DNA of 64,000 nucleotides from Planctomycetota bacterium (GCA_018968885.1 JAGWZK010000002.1:62001-126000); one strand, 5' to 3'. Shown: positions 1 through 8,903, numbered from the stretch's first letter. Notes: a model not told the origin generated them from the sequence alone. A program made the numbers and translations.

Positions 1-337
1 CGAGGGTGGAGAGTTTGGAAGGAATACCACTGCCGAGTTGCAGGAGGATGTGAGAGGGATTGAGCGTGAGCAGAGTTTCGTAGTTCAGACCTTGTTGATC
101 TCCGGCGACGGGCAGCGAAGGGGAGAGGGCAAGGTCGTAGCCATGGCGGCCGACGATGGAGGATTCGAAGCCGAGATCTTTGAGTGTGACGGCGAGGGCG
201 GGAGAGAGACAGACGATGCGAGGTGAAGAGTGCTGAGTGCTGGGTGCTGCGTGCTGAGGCGGAGGGGAGCGATCACAGGCGGAAATGAGAACGAGGCAGG
301 GTAGAAGAAGCAGAAGATGGAGAATGCGGAGTGGCAT
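1..337 (-). CDS. Periplasmic substrate-binding lipoprotein, BtuF/FecB-like (partial, C-terminus off the left edge)
   Basis: Only the first 112 codons are present. The ATG is at 337, three bases past the TGA (341-343) of the upstream BshC-like gene, so the two are probably cotranscribed. A hydrophobic leader of about 16 residues ends in the lipobox I-S-A-C with the lipidated Cys at residue 21. After a short linker (22-39) begins the typical class III binding-protein fold: RIVCLSPA at 40-47, then LGFESSIVGR, then a 'YETLLTLNPSHILLQ' type stretch, which matches vitamin B12 or ferric-siderophore binding proteins. Such proteins deliver ligand to an inner-membrane ABC importer. The ligand cannot be told from this fragment. 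A BtuD/FecE-like ATPase lies at 8100-8903, but no permease is visible. Confidence 0.75.
   Translation of the reverse strand, partial: MPLRILHLLLLLPCLVLISACDRSPPPQHAAPSTQHSSPRIVCLSPALAVTLKDLGFESSIVGRHGYDLALSPSLPVAGDQQGLNYETLLTLNPSHILLQLGSGIPSKLSTL
230..257. repeat. 7-bp tandem repeat (4 units) inside the lipoprotein linker
   Basis: Four consecutive heptamers on the plus strand: GTGCTGA, GTGCTGG, GTGCTGC, GTGCTGA. They encode residues 27-36 of the binding-protein linker, between the lipobox and the folded domain, and add Gln, His, Ala, Pro, Ser and Thr residues without breaking the frame. Confidence 0.75.
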
Positions 338-340
338 GGC

Positions 341-1768
341 TCACGCGGAGTGTGATGGAGCGGGAGCAGATTGGAATTGAGCGCGGATGGAGTCGTTGAG
401 GGCAGTGAGTGCCTCACGCGAATAGAGCATGAAGGGCCAGGTGCGATCGGTGGTGAGCGATGACTCCGCCAATCCCTGCCTTGCCAAGGCGAATTGGTGC
501 TGAAGACGGGAAAGCTCCGGAGCACCATCGATGCGGGCCTGATCGAGGAGTGCGGAAAGATCGCGGTAGAGAGGACGCGGGTCTTGCTTATTCAATTTGG
601 CGTCATTGATCGCGACGACGAGGAAATCCTTTCGCTTCTGCAAATCAGGAAGATTGAGGGCGGCGGGATGGTGGCGGGCGTGCTGGAGACGCCACGCAGC
701 TTTGGCGACGTGAGAAGGGGTGGGAATCGGGCCATCGGCAAGGGGGAGGGTGAGGGTGGCGGATGCCGCGACTTTGGGGGCTAGGGTGAGACCGAGCCAG
801 GAGGCGAACCAGCGTTCGGTGGCGAGATCGTATTTTTCGCCTCCGGTGCCGTGAATGAAGAGATCGCAGCCGAAGGCACGGATCAGGCCGGTCATCAGCA
901 GGGCGCGGGGGGCAAGGCGTGCGCGATCGGACTCGGAGAGGGAAGCGAGTTCATCGCTGTAGATCTTGCGGCGTGGTTCACCTGTGCGAAGCAGCCAGAG
1001 GGGAAGCTCGAAGCGATTGCGAGTGGAGCTGACGGTGAGCGGGCGAAGGTCGGCATCTGCGGCGTGCAGCACGGCCTGGTTGTATGTGGCGACGCACGAG
1101 GCAGGATCGCTGATCATGCGGGACAGGATGCCTTTGAAGGCGGTGGTCTTGGAAAGATCGGAAGAGAAGAGAAGTTCGGCGGGTGTGGAGCGTTCTAACT
1201 CAAACCAGCGGAGGAACTTGGCCGTGGTGAGAGTCATTTGTTCGGCGAGCGATGAAGTGGAAGAGAAGTAATCGAGGGCTTGCGCAAGGTAAGGAATGTG
1301 AGCGCGGACGCTTGGAGGAGTGATGTCATCATCGCGTATGGCGGCGGTCAATGGACCAGAACGTGCTGTGGGACGACAGCCGGTGGGTGTACCGGGAGCA
1401 GCCAGGGGAGAATCGAGCTTGATATCGAGACCTCGAAGCGTGCCCTCGCGGCGAACGGGCGCACGCAGGGAGGCGCCGTCGTTGTCATCCTGATCTACCG
1501 AGAGCCAGATTGTTTCGCAGGTGCCGATCGAATCCGCCGCGACGTTCATGGCGAGCCATTTGGCGAGAATGCCGGGGTGCCAGAGCATTGCCTGATGGCC
1601 GGAAATGAGAACGGGGCGATCGGTGGCGATGGAGAGTTCGGCACGGAATGCGCGGATATCGGCGTCAGCGGCGGCGCGGGCGAAGTTGCCTTGGGCCAAT
1701 GTGGACCAGGTGGAAGGATGCGGGCGGAGGATGATGGCGTCGTTGGCTGGTGTCACGGGCAGGGGCAC
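341..1768 (-). CDS. BshC-like protein (putative cysteine-adding enzyme of bacillithiol-type thiol synthesis)
   Basis: A 475-residue protein, somewhat shorter than classical BshC (about 540). It shows the two anchor regions of that family at the right spacing. Residues 53-66 read VLISGHQAMLWHPG, where BshC has a V-x-G-Q-Q-x-G-L-x-x-G-P motif, followed by an IWLSVDQDDND stretch (88-97) like the 'FWxxxEDHDxxE' of BshC. Residues 287-330 contain P-R-A-L-L-M-T-G-L-I and HGTGGEKYD, matching the 'TRPLMQ...FIAGPGEINYW' block. BshC condenses cysteine with glucosaminyl-malate. Similarity is by eye and clearly divergent, so function is tentative. The ATG overlaps the end of the upstream glycosyltransferase gene by 16 bp. 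A BshB1-like deacetylase at 28995-29723 supports the idea indirectly. Confidence 0.5.
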   Translation of the reverse strand: MPLPVTPANDAIILRPHPSTWSTLAQGNFARAAADADIRAFRAELSIATDRPVLISGHQAMLWHPGILAKWLAMNVAADSIGTCETIWLSVDQDDNDGASLRAPVRREGTLRGLDIKLDSPLAAPGTPTGCRPTARSGPLTAAIRDDDITPPSVRAHIPYLAQALDYFSSTSSLAEQMTLTTAKFLRWFELERSTPAELLFSSDLSKTTAFKGILSRMISDPASCVATYNQAVLHAADADLRPLTVSSTRNRFELPLWLLRTGEPRRKIYSDELASLSESDRARLAPRALLMTGLIRAFGCDLFIHGTGGEKYDLATERWFASWLGLTLAPKVAASATLTLPLADGPIPTPSHVAKAAWRLQHARHHPAALNLPDLQKRKDFLVVAINDAKLNKQDPRPLYRDLSALLDQARIDGAPELSRLQHQFALARQGLAESSLTTDRTWPFMLYSREALTALNDSIRAQFQSAPAPSHSA

Positions 1769-2604
1769 GTTACGCCGCCATTGTCACAAACGTTGGTGAT
1801 AGCGGTGCTGCAGGCGGGGCCTTTGCCGGGGTGGATGCGAGCGGCGATGGATGTGAAGTAGGAGGGAGTGGCGGGAATGCCATCCGTCGCGGCGGCGGGG
1901 AGTTGGTTGGCGACGCGGCGAATTTCGCGATAGAGGATGTTGCGATAATGGGCAAGGCGAGTGTCGGGGTTATCCAAAACCGCACCGAAGGAGCGTTTGG
2001 GGTCGTTATAGATGAGGGCGGTGGGAAGCTCGGTGATAGAGAGCTTCGCCGCGGCGGCCTGAACCCAGAGCTGCATGGGGAAGGCGTATCCAGACTCGGA
2101 GAGGCGAAGGCGATTCATCGCGGCGACGCGATGAGCCTTGTAGCCGCAGAAGGAGTCGGTGAGATTGAGACCGAGGCGTTCGTTGATCTCGCCGGTGAGG
2201 ATGTGGTTGATGCGGCGACGCTCGGGGGGAACCCACGTAGAGGCGAAGACGGAGGACATGTAGCGGCTGCCGCTGATGATGTCGGCGGAGTTTGACGCGG
2301 CGGCGGCGAGGAACTCGGGAAGTTGCTCTGGCTCGTGCTGATCATCGCAATCGAGCGTGATGACCCAGTCGAACTTTTCGGCACAGGCGAAGCGGAAGGC
2401 GTCGCGGATAGAGCGGCCGTAACCCTGATTGCGGCGATGACGGATGATCTTGACACCGGGAAGGGTGGAGAGAATGGCGGAGGTGTTGTCCGTCGAGCCA
2501 TCGTCGATGAAGAGAAGGTTGGGGGCGAAAGGGCGAACGCGGTCGTAGACGTGGCGCAGGTGGCCCGCTTCGTTGTAGACTGGAATGGCGACGAGTGTTC
2601 GCAT
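1753..2604 (-). CDS. Family 2 glycosyltransferase, dolichyl-phosphate mannose synthase-like
   Basis: A 283-residue GT-A enzyme of the GT2 family, which moves a sugar from a nucleotide- or polyprenyl-activated donor. The start was placed at the ATG that begins MRTLVAIPVYNEAG, because upstream residues are not family-like. VAIPVYNEAG (5-14) is the nucleotide-binding start, IDDGSTD (33-39) the following motif, and DCDDQHEP a DxD-like metal-binding site. The segment RYMSSVFASTWVPPERRRIN and the SFCGYKAHR motif are typical of DPM1-like enzymes. It has no membrane segments, unlike many polyisoprenyl-phosphate transferases. It is the first gene of a three-gene minus-strand set and overlaps the next by 16 bp. 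Acceptor unknown. Confidence 0.8.
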   Translation of the reverse strand: MRTLVAIPVYNEAGHLRHVYDRVRPFAPNLLFIDDGSTDNTSAILSTLPGVKIIRHRRNQGYGRSIRDAFRFACAEKFDWVITLDCDDQHEPEQLPEFLAAAASNSADIISGSRYMSSVFASTWVPPERRRINHILTGEINERLGLNLTDSFCGYKAHRVAAMNRLRLSESGYAFPMQLWVQAAAAKLSITELPTALIYNDPKRSFGAVLDNPDTRLAHYRNILYREIRRVANQLPAAATDGIPATPSYFTSIAARIHPGKGPACSTAITNVCDNGGVTCPCP

Positions 2605-2811
2605 GCGGACGTTCCTTGCGGGACGGGCCAATCTTGGGCTGAGCACAAGAAGGCAAAACGGATTGTGGAGTCCCGTCCGTGGGACGCGCTGGGGACGTTT
2701 GAGGCCGTGCCGGGGAGTATTCGCACCCTGGCGGAGGTTGGATGCCGGGGAGGGGAACGCGGTTTCACATCCGGCGAGGGGTGACTTCGGCGATAGTGGT
2801 ACGCTTGGGAA

Positions 2812-4230
2812 ATGGAAGCGATCAGCGTTTTTGACATTTTCAAGATTGGTGTGGGGCCGTCGAGTTCACACACGATGGGGCCATGGCGGGCGGCGGAGAA
2901 GTTTGTGGGAGTGCTGCGCAGCCGCGGAATGCTGGGAAACGTGCGAAAAGTGCGGGTGGATCTGTTTGGATCGCTCGCCAAGACGGGCAAAGGGCACGGG
3001 ACGGATTTTGCGGTGATCCTGGGATTATCGGGTGAAGATCCGGTGACGTGTGATCCTTCGGAATTGGGGACCCAGGTTGGGGCGGTGGAAGAAACGGGAA
3101 AGTTGATCCTGGGTGGGGAAGTGAGCGTTGGCTTTGTGCCCGAACGCGACATCGTGTTTCACATGGATCGGGCCTTGGCTTTTCACGCCAACGGGATGAC
3201 ATGCACAGCGAGTTTGGAGAGTGGTGCGGAAGTGTCGGAGACGTACTACTCCGTTGGTGGCGGCTTTGTGGTGCAAGAGCGGGAAGAGATCGAAGGGGCG
3301 CGGTGCATGCTGCTGCCATTTCCGACTGAGAAAGCCGATGACCTGCTTGAGTATTGCGAAGAGCACGGGATGACGATTCCGCAGGTGGTGCGGTGCAACG
3401 AAGAAGTGTGGCGAAGCGATACCGAGATCGATGCGGGGCTTTTGAACATCTGGCGGGTGATGCAGGAGTGCATGTATCGGGGCTGCACCACAGTGGGAAC
3501 ATTGCCGGGTGGATTGAACGTGACGCGGCGCGGCGCGGCGATCAGCCACAAGCTGTTTGGTGCCCAGATGTACACCGATCTGGAGAGTTGGAAGAACGTG
3601 ATCAGGGCGAGCGCGGGTGATTTTCAGAACATTCTGAAGATGGTGTCGTGCTTTGCACTTGCGGTCAATGAGGAGAACGCGGCGTTCGGGCGCGTGGTCA
3701 CTGCACCGACCAATGGCGCGGCGGGGGTGATTCCGGCAGTGCTGATGTATTACGAGATGTTCTGCCGCAGCAGCCGCGAGGGAGTGATTGATTTCCTCCT
3801 GACGGCGGGAGAGATCGGGAGTTTGTTCAAGAAAGGTGCGACGATTTCGGCGGCGATGGGAGGGTGCCAGGCAGAGATCGGCGTGTCGAGCGCGATGGCG
3901 GCGGGAGGTTTGGCGCAAGCGCTGGGCGGCAGCCCCGGCCAGGTGTGCATGGCGGCAGAGATCGCAATGGAGCATCACCTTGGAATGACGTGCGACCCCA
4001 TCGGAGGCCTGGTGCAGATTCCCTGCATCGAGCGCAACACAATGGGGGCGATCAAGGCAATCACGGCAGCGCATATCGCGCTTGAGAGTGATCCGGCCCG
4101 AGCACGAGTCTCGCTCGACGATGTCATCGCGACGATGTGGGAAACCGCCAAGGACATGAACGGGAAGTACAAAGAAACCGCAGAGGGCGGTCTGGCGGTG
4201 CAGATTTCCGTGAGTATCAGTGAGTGCTGA
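2812..4230 (+). CDS. sdaA: L-serine dehydratase (iron-sulfur type)
   Basis: A single-chain 472-residue enzyme that deaminates L-serine to pyruvate and ammonia with a [4Fe-4S] cluster instead of PLP. The N-terminal beta domain begins with [19 protein letters not shown] (residues 6-24), the family signature. The alpha domain carries the three cluster cysteines C352 (MGGCQAE), C394 (GMTCDP) and C405 (IPCIER); the spacing of 42 and 11 residues is that of characterised bacterial L-serine dehydratases. TAPTNGAAG is also typical. Length is normal. It is divergent from the glycosyltransferase gene, with about 207 bp between starts, and stands alone. Confidence 0.95.
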   Translation: MEAISVFDIFKIGVGPSSSHTMGPWRAAEKFVGVLRSRGMLGNVRKVRVDLFGSLAKTGKGHGTDFAVILGLSGEDPVTCDPSELGTQVGAVEETGKLILGGEVSVGFVPERDIVFHMDRALAFHANGMTCTASLESGAEVSETYYSVGGGFVVQEREEIEGARCMLLPFPTEKADDLLEYCEEHGMTIPQVVRCNEEVWRSDTEIDAGLLNIWRVMQECMYRGCTTVGTLPGGLNVTRRGAAISHKLFGAQMYTDLESWKNVIRASAGDFQNILKMVSCFALAVNEENAAFGRVVTAPTNGAAGVIPAVLMYYEMFCRSSREGVIDFLLTAGEIGSLFKKGATISAAMGGCQAEIGVSSAMAAGGLAQALGGSPGQVCMAAEIAMEHHLGMTCDPIGGLVQIPCIERNTMGAIKAITAAHIALESDPARARVSLDDVIATMWETAKDMNGKYKETAEGGLAVQISVSISEC

Positions 4231-4257
4231 GCCCGATGAGGTGCTCGTTCGTGTCAA

Positions 4258-4686
4258 TCAGCGATATCGCCAGTAGCCACGCTCATCGCGCGAGCCCTGC
4301 CGGAAAATCAAATATGACTCACTCGATCGCCATGTATTGATGTAGTACGGGCGATCAATCTGCGGGGCATCGCGATCCGGCCACATGCTCATCGGCTCAT
4401 ACGACTGCGAAATATTGCCGAGTGCGGCATCGCGGCGGGTGTTATCCGCCTGAGCCGCCCAGTATTCATCAGCCGCGGAGTTGCTCCGAGGCCCATCGGG
4501 CAGAAATGAGACCGCAGCAGAAACACCGCTATCGCCAGCCCAGACTCCGGCAGAGCGGCGTGCGACAGGAGCCGAGCACCCAGATGCGTACACCACGACA
4601 CACCCGAGAGTCAGCAGCGTTGCAGACCTGACCAGAGTCGGCGAAACGAGAGCCGATAACAGATTGGAACTCGTAAGCCGCGACAT
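4258..4686 (-). CDS. Small hypothetical lipoprotein
   Basis: 142 residues from the ATG at 4686, chosen because it gives a proper leader: a hydrophobic segment (about 17-35) ending Y-A-S-G-C, with the candidate lipidated Cys at 37. The mature part is rich in Ser, Arg, Asp and Tyr, ends R-G-Y-W-R-Y-R and has no recognised domain. It converges on sdaA with 27 bp between the stops. Function unknown. Confidence 0.6.
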   Translation of the reverse strand: MSRLTSSNLLSALVSPTLVRSATLLTLGCVVVYASGCSAPVARRSAGVWAGDSGVSAAVSFLPDGPRSNSAADEYWAAQADNTRRDAALGNISQSYEPMSMWPDRDAPQIDRPYYINTWRSSESYLIFRQGSRDERGYWRYR

Positions 4687-4946
4687 GGGAAGACTTCCAT
4701 TACAACCAGCATGCCTGATACAGACGGAACGCAGGTCCGTGAATACCGAGCGTGACGCGACATGATCGCGGCCCGCGCAGTACGCCGGAGGACGATGAAG
4801 ATCCACGCGTCCGTGTGTGGTCTTTGGAGTGCTCGCCACGTGGTGCCTGGGCAACACTGGCGGATTGTGATGCTGCGGTGCAACGCGACCAAAGGCGCGT
4901 GTACCGTGTCATCGACTGGGCCGATCCATCGGTCCCGAATGCGAAG

Positions 4947-5020
4947 CGCGCGGGGTGGGAGTCGAACCCACGACCGTCGGATTAGAAATCCGATGCTCTA
5001 TCCAGCTGAGCTACCCGCGC
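4947..5020 (-). tRNA. tRNA-Arg (anticodon TCT)
   Basis: A 74-nt cloverleaf on the minus strand. The acceptor stem GCGCGGG (5014-5020) pairs perfectly with 4948-4954. The D arm contains GCTCAGCTGGATAGAGC. The anticodon stem TCGGA/TCCGA closes a loop TTTCTAA, giving anticodon TCT, which reads AGA. The T arm is GTGGG-TTCGACT-CCCAC. Position 4947 is the discriminator base (G in the RNA). CCA is not encoded. Confidence 0.97.
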
Positions 5021-5048
5021 GGCCTACATAAGGATACGCGTGACGCTG

Positions 5049-5663
5049 CTACTTGAGTTCCTTGCTCAGGATGCAGGAACGGTAATTGGTGTAGGGCCAC
5101 TGCCAATATTCCACAAGGCGGAATCCGCGATTGATGTAGAAGTCTAACAGCTTGCGATCGGGCTCAGCCATGGAAAGAGCGAGTTCGTGGGCCTTGTTCT
5201 CACGCGCGCGGGCTTCGACTTTTTCGAGAAGCAGGCGGCCGATGCCACACCCCTGCAGATCAGGATCGACGGCGAACTGGGCGAAGTGGGCAACCTCAGG
5301 CCTCAGGAAGAAGGGAGGGAACGAGACTTTTTCGATTTCCTCAAAGAGGATGATCCCGACGATCTTGTCAGGCGTCCCACTTTCACCGGCAGGGCGATCA
5401 ACCAGAGCCAGCCAGCATTCGGAGTGCTTGGCACGATCGGCGGTGATGTCGTCGCCCTGGCGACCGGCGAGGGGTTTCAAGCCCATTTCCACCTGCGGCT
5501 TGTATGCACGGTGGAGCAGTTTGGTGATTTCAGAGATGGAATCGTGCGGGCCGATGGTGCGCAGGCGCACGATGGGACGCGGCACGCAGGGAGAGACCTG
5601 AATCGGTGTGGCCGAGGAAGCGGGCGAGGAAGACGGCGTGGAAGATGACTGGGCGTCTTTCAA
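5049..5663 (-). CDS. GNAT family N-acetyltransferase
   Basis: 204 residues. The acyl-CoA binding motif A is clear: VDPDLQGCGIGRLLL at 132-146 (Q-x-x-G-x-G), preceded by the beta strand AHFAQFAV and followed by the long helix and FYINRGFRLVEYWQW near the C-terminus. The first 30 residues are Ser/Pro rich and lie outside the fold. The start appears to be TTG (5661-5663 read as complement) with a GGAG about 12 bases upstream; no ATG precedes the conserved core. Substrate unknown. The gene starts 28 bp beyond the tRNA on the same strand and is divergent from the thioesterase gene. Confidence 0.85.
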   Translation of the reverse strand: MKDAQSSSTPSSSPASSATPIQVSPCVPRPIVRLRTIGPHDSISEITKLLHRAYKPQVEMGLKPLAGRQGDDITADRAKHSECWLALVDRPAGESGTPDKIVGIILFEEIEKVSFPPFFLRPEVAHFAQFAVDPDLQGCGIGRLLLEKVEARARENKAHELALSMAEPDRKLLDFYINRGFRLVEYWQWPYTNYRSCILSKELK

Positions 5664-5784
5664 TTCTTTTCAAACTCCGAAATGGCTCCGCATGGACTCC
5701 AATGCAGGTTCTGAGACAGGCCGGCCGGCAGTCGGCTGAGGCCGGAAAGCCGCCGGGGGAAGAGGAACACTATTCTGTCCGATC

Positions 5785-6294
5785 ATGCCGGGACGAGTTT
5801 CACAAAACCTTGATGCCGGAGCGGTTGGCGGGGATTCCGTGGGGGGAAAGACCGGCTTGAAAGGATCCACGTCAATCCGAGTGCGGTATTGCGAGTGCGA
5901 CCCCATGGGCGTAGCCCATCACGCGGCATACGCGCCGTGGCTGGAGATCGCCCGAACCGAACTGCTGCGTGCTCGCGGCATGACCTATGCGTCACTGGAG
6001 GCGGCAGGAACGTTTCTGGTGATCACCAAGCTCGCGGTGAATTACCGACGCCCGGTGAAGTATGACGACGTCGTCGAAATTCGCGTGCGCGTGGTGGAAA
6101 GCACCAGCCGCGTGAAACTGGAGCATGAGTACGACGTTGTGCTGATCGAGGCGGGAGACGGCCACACTGGCGAAGGAAATATCCAGCACGCGCACACGCG
6201 ACACACGGGCGACGTGCTGGCCACAGCGGCAACGACTCTGGCCTGTGTCGATCGCGATGGAAAAGTGGGCGCCCTGCCGGATTGGCTGAAATAG
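5785..6294 (+). CDS. Acyl-CoA thioesterase, YbgC/4HBT hot-dog family
   Basis: 169 residues. Motif at 33-60: VRYCECDPMGVAHHAAYAPW, then LEIARTELLRARG, which is the standard 'R-x-x-E-x-D-x-M-G-x-V-x-H-x-x-Y' signature of YbgC-type thioesterases; D39 is the expected catalytic acid. The domain ends normally (LPDWLK). An N-terminal extension of about 28 residues precedes it, so a later start is possible. There is a 15-20 residue insertion of Gly, Glu and His residues (around GDGHTGEGN) in the last third, where relatives have a tight turn. The usual substrate is short- or branched-chain acyl-CoA; in many bacteria ybgC sits with tol-pal, but not here. Confidence 0.88.
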   Translation: MPGRVSQNLDAGAVGGDSVGGKTGLKGSTSIRVRYCECDPMGVAHHAAYAPWLEIARTELLRARGMTYASLEAAGTFLVITKLAVNYRRPVKYDDVVEIRVRVVESTSRVKLEHEYDVVLIEAGDGHTGEGNIQHAHTRHTGDVLATAATTLACVDRDGKVGALPDWLK

Positions 6295-6321
6295 TCACAC
6301 ACATCGTCCCTTGTGATGGCG

Positions 6322-7167
6322 TTACTTCACGCCGCCAAGGGGGTAGCCGTTGGGGCTGCTGGTGGGCTCATTCGGCGGCGGGGGAACGAAGGGGATGTGC
6401 TCATACCACTTCTTCGGCCGGCTGAATGCGTTGTACTCGTAAACAGCGCGATTAGCGAATGGAGACTTGGTGTCTTCGTACCAATCCAGCCATTGACGCT
6501 GGCTGAGACCGAAATCCTGCCCGGTGAGCGTGCGGAGTGAATTCTGAGCAGCGCGATTGACCGCCAGATCAGAATCATTGAGCGCGGCGACGAGGGCCTG
6601 CACGCAGCGATCGTCGGCGTATTGGCCCAGGGCATCGACGGCTTCGACGCGAACGGCGGCAGAAGTCTCGGCGGGCTCTTCGGGCTTTTCCAAGTCCGGT
6701 TCTTTGGAAGCGATCACGAGGGGATCAATGGCATCTTCGTTGTACAGACGCTGTAAGCCGCGCGCTGCTTCTATGCGGACGAGAGCATCGGGATGAGAGA
6801 GGCCGTTGATGAGCAACGGCGCGTGTTCGGGACGGCCGTGATTGGCGATGGCACGCATGGAGGCGATGCGGACGCGGGGGTCGGGATCGTTGATATTTGC
6901 CAGGAAGAGACGCATGTAGAGCTCTTCGCCAGCGAAGGGCTGGGAGCCGATGATGAGAGTGCCCTTGTAGCGATTATCCGCGCTGTAGGGATCGACGGCC
7001 ATAAGTGCGGCATCGCCGACAGAGGGGCCTTGGAATGCGGCGAGGATGGAATCCTGCCCTTTGGTATCGAGGCGGCAGCCGGAAAGCACGACAATGAACG
7101 CCGCCAAGCCAGCACCACATGCCGCGCGTTTGATCCGGTGATCAACGATTCGGCCCCGGAGATTCAT
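6322..7167 (-). CDS. HEAT-repeat lipoprotein
   Basis: 281 residues from the ATG at 7167 (7185 is an alternative). The leader LAAFIVVLSGC puts the lipidated Cys at residue 31. Residues from about 80 to 220 form alpha-solenoid HEAT/PBS-type repeats, seen as 'DPDPRVRIASMRAIANHG', 'HPDALVRIEAARGLQRL', 'SAAVRVEAVDALGQYADD' and 'DSDLAVNRAAQNSLRTL'. The C-terminus is aromatic and Pro-rich (W-Y-E-H-I-P-F-V-P-P-P-P). Such repeats bind other proteins; a periplasmic or outer-membrane scaffold role is likely but the partner is not visible. It follows 7248-8078 on the same strand. Confidence 0.8.
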   Translation of the reverse strand: MNLRGRIVDHRIKRAACGAGLAAFIVVLSGCRLDTKGQDSILAAFQGPSVGDAALMAVDPYSADNRYKGTLIIGSQPFAGEELYMRLFLANINDPDPRVRIASMRAIANHGRPEHAPLLINGLSHPDALVRIEAARGLQRLYNEDAIDPLVIASKEPDLEKPEEPAETSAAVRVEAVDALGQYADDRCVQALVAALNDSDLAVNRAAQNSLRTLTGQDFGLSQRQWLDWYEDTKSPFANRAVYEYNAFSRPKKWYEHIPFVPPPPNEPTSSPNGYPLGGVK

Positions 7168-7247
7168 GCACCAGCCATTCTGCATGTGAGCAGTGTAACG
7201 CACTGCCACACGCCGCGAGTTCGAACAACCAGCACTTGCCGACACCC

Positions 7248-8078
7248 CTACTGCATGCATTTGGGCTGGCCAAAAACCTGAGTGAGGACAAAGGCGGTGC
7301 GAAGGTCGCGCTGAGACAGATTCGCGAGATTGCGCACCGGGCTCTTGCGGCCGGGTCGAGCGGTCACCGTGGGTGCTTCGGTGTCTGCGTTGAGGCGCTG
7401 GGTCTCTTCGACATCGGGGGTGTCACTCACCGGGGTGCGCGATACGGGAGGACGGGGGACGGGCTGGCGGGCCATCGCCTGCTGACGTTGCTGCTGGGCC
7501 AATTGCTCAGGTGAGAGTCGGGGTTGTTTCTGCTGCTTGGGTTGCTTGGACTGCTTTTGCTGGCGATTGGGTTGGCTGGCTTGGGCACCAGCGAATCGGC
7601 CAGCGGGCTGGGCGGAAGCGACCTGGCCACTTTGGGGTGAATTGACGCGGATCGTCACGCCGCCGGGGAGGACAATGACGCCCGGACCTCCTACTTGGGG
7701 GCCACTTCCCTGCGGGGCAAGGACCTGAGCAGAGGGCACGGAGGCGGGTTTCGGTGCGCCAGATTGCTGGGAAGAACGTTGGGCAGCGCGGCGGCGAAGT
7801 TCGGCGAGCTTGCGCTGGCGATCATCGAGGGGGGATGAAGGTGGCTGGGGCGATGCCGCCGAAGACGCGAGCATGGGTTGTTCAAATGGTGACGACCTGC
7901 CGCCAGCGCTGGGGTCTTCACTTCGACCGGTACGCATTTCTTCCAGTTGAGCGGCACGCACGCGACGCTGCTGCTCGGCCTCGGCCCGCTTCTTGGCGAT
8001 GACCTTGAAAAGCCACGAGAAAAACGAGAAAGCGATGAAAATGGCAAAGAGAAGTAGTTTGAGATTGGTCGCGGGCAT
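7248..8078 (-). CDS. Membrane-anchored Q/P-rich hypothetical protein
   Basis: 276 residues. One membrane segment (about 5-27), then a charged Arg/Glu/Gln region that probably forms a helix (29-50), then a long low-complexity region rich in Ser, Pro, Gln and Lys (55-245) with a QPKQQKQP-type run. The last 25 residues return to ordinary composition and end L-R-T-A-F-V-L-T-Q-V-F-G-Q-P, resembling a short conserved C-terminal tail that occurs on many otherwise unrelated planctomycete proteins. Its stop is 21 bp after the ABC ATPase gene starts its own tail end, so the two likely share a transcript. Function unknown. Confidence 0.6.
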   Translation of the reverse strand: MPATNLKLLLFAIFIAFSFFSWLFKVIAKKRAEAEQQRRVRAAQLEEMRTGRSEDPSAGGRSSPFEQPMLASSAASPQPPSSPLDDRQRKLAELRRRAAQRSSQQSGAPKPASVPSAQVLAPQGSGPQVGGPGVIVLPGGVTIRVNSPQSGQVASAQPAGRFAGAQASQPNRQQKQSKQPKQQKQPRLSPEQLAQQQRQQAMARQPVPRPPVSRTPVSDTPDVEETQRLNADTEAPTVTARPGRKSPVRNLANLSQRDLRTAFVLTQVFGQPKCMQ

Positions 8079-8099
8079 GGACGCAAAAGCGTATCCGCT

Positions 8100-8903
8100 T
8101 CAGCCCAGCGGCACCCGGGGCGCAGGCACCAACATCGGCCCCTGGGGAGTCATGACAAATTGGGTGGCAAAGACTCGACTGAGGATTTCCGGAGAGAGGG
8201 TTGCGACGGCTGGCCCGTCGGCCTGCAGCGTGCCATCGGCGCCCAGAATCGCCGCCAAATCAGCAAGGCGTGCCGCGGCGGGAAGATCATGCAGCACGAC
8301 CAGCACGCTCATGCCCAAGTTGGCAATATCACGCACGAGTCCCTCGGCCAAGAGCAGGTGCCGGGGGTCCATGGCTGATCCTGGCTCGTCGGCGAGGAGC
8401 GTCTTTTCTACCGGTGGCAGAGGACTGGCAAGCAATTGCAGCACAGCGCGGGCCAAGGAGAGGCGCTGGCGTTGCCCGGCGGAAAGGTGGTCGAAGGGTT
8501 GGTGAAGAAGGGGGCCGAGCTCCAGTGCACTGACGACGACGTTTCGATGGGGGATGAGCGAGTCTTGGTCAAAGAGGTCGATCCCGACTGCCGCGAAGTT
8601 GAGCACTTCGAGGGAGGTGAAGCCGGGGGCTGGGCTGGGAATCTGCGGGGCGTACGCGACGCGGCGGGCCCGATCTGCTGCGGACCATCCGTTGACTTCG
8701 CGATTTCCCAGGATTACCTGACCCTGCGATGGAGTGAGCACCCCCAGCAGAGTTCTCAGGAGCGTGGTCTTTCCACTGCCGTTGGGGCCCAGAAGGGCGG
8801 TGATCTGACCGGGAGTGCACCCCAGTGAGAGATCGCGCAGCACAGACGCTTCGGGATCACCCGAACCGACATACCTGACCGAGATGTTGCGGCACTCCAG
8901 CAT
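8100..8903 (-). CDS. ABC transporter ATP-binding protein, FecE/BtuD-like
   Basis: 267 residues from the ATG at 8903. Complete ATPase: Walker A GPNGSGKT (39-46), Q-loop Q86, signature LSAGQ (140-144), Walker B LLADEP (169-174) and H-loop H205. The 'VAYAPQ' and 'HDLPAAARLAD' stretches resemble iron-siderophore and B12 importer ATPases. An unusual insert (LASPLPPVEK, 158-167) lies just before Walker B. No permease is adjacent; the neighbours are a Q/P-rich membrane-anchored protein and a divergent epimerase. The only other import component in view is the binding lipoprotein at 1-337. Confidence 0.9.
   Translation of the reverse strand: MLECRNISVRYVGSGDPEASVLRDLSLGCTPGQITALLGPNGSGKTTLLRTLLGVLTPSQGQVILGNREVNGWSAADRARRVAYAPQIPSPAPGFTSLEVLNFAAVGIDLFDQDSLIPHRNVVVSALELGPLLHQPFDHLSAGQRQRLSLARAVLQLLASPLPPVEKTLLADEPGSAMDPRHLLLAEGLVRDIANLGMSVLVVLHDLPAAARLADLAAILGADGTLQADGPAVATLSPEILSRVFATQFVMTPQGPMLVPAPRVPLG

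Noticed and set aside
1753-2604. The glycosyltransferase as BshA for the proposed thiol pathway
   Set aside because: It is a GT2 (GT-A fold) enzyme, whereas BshA is a GT4 (GT-B fold) enzyme.
4752-4985. Plus-strand open frame running into the tRNA region
   Set aside because: It ends in the usual artefact translation of a tRNA T-arm and has no independent support.
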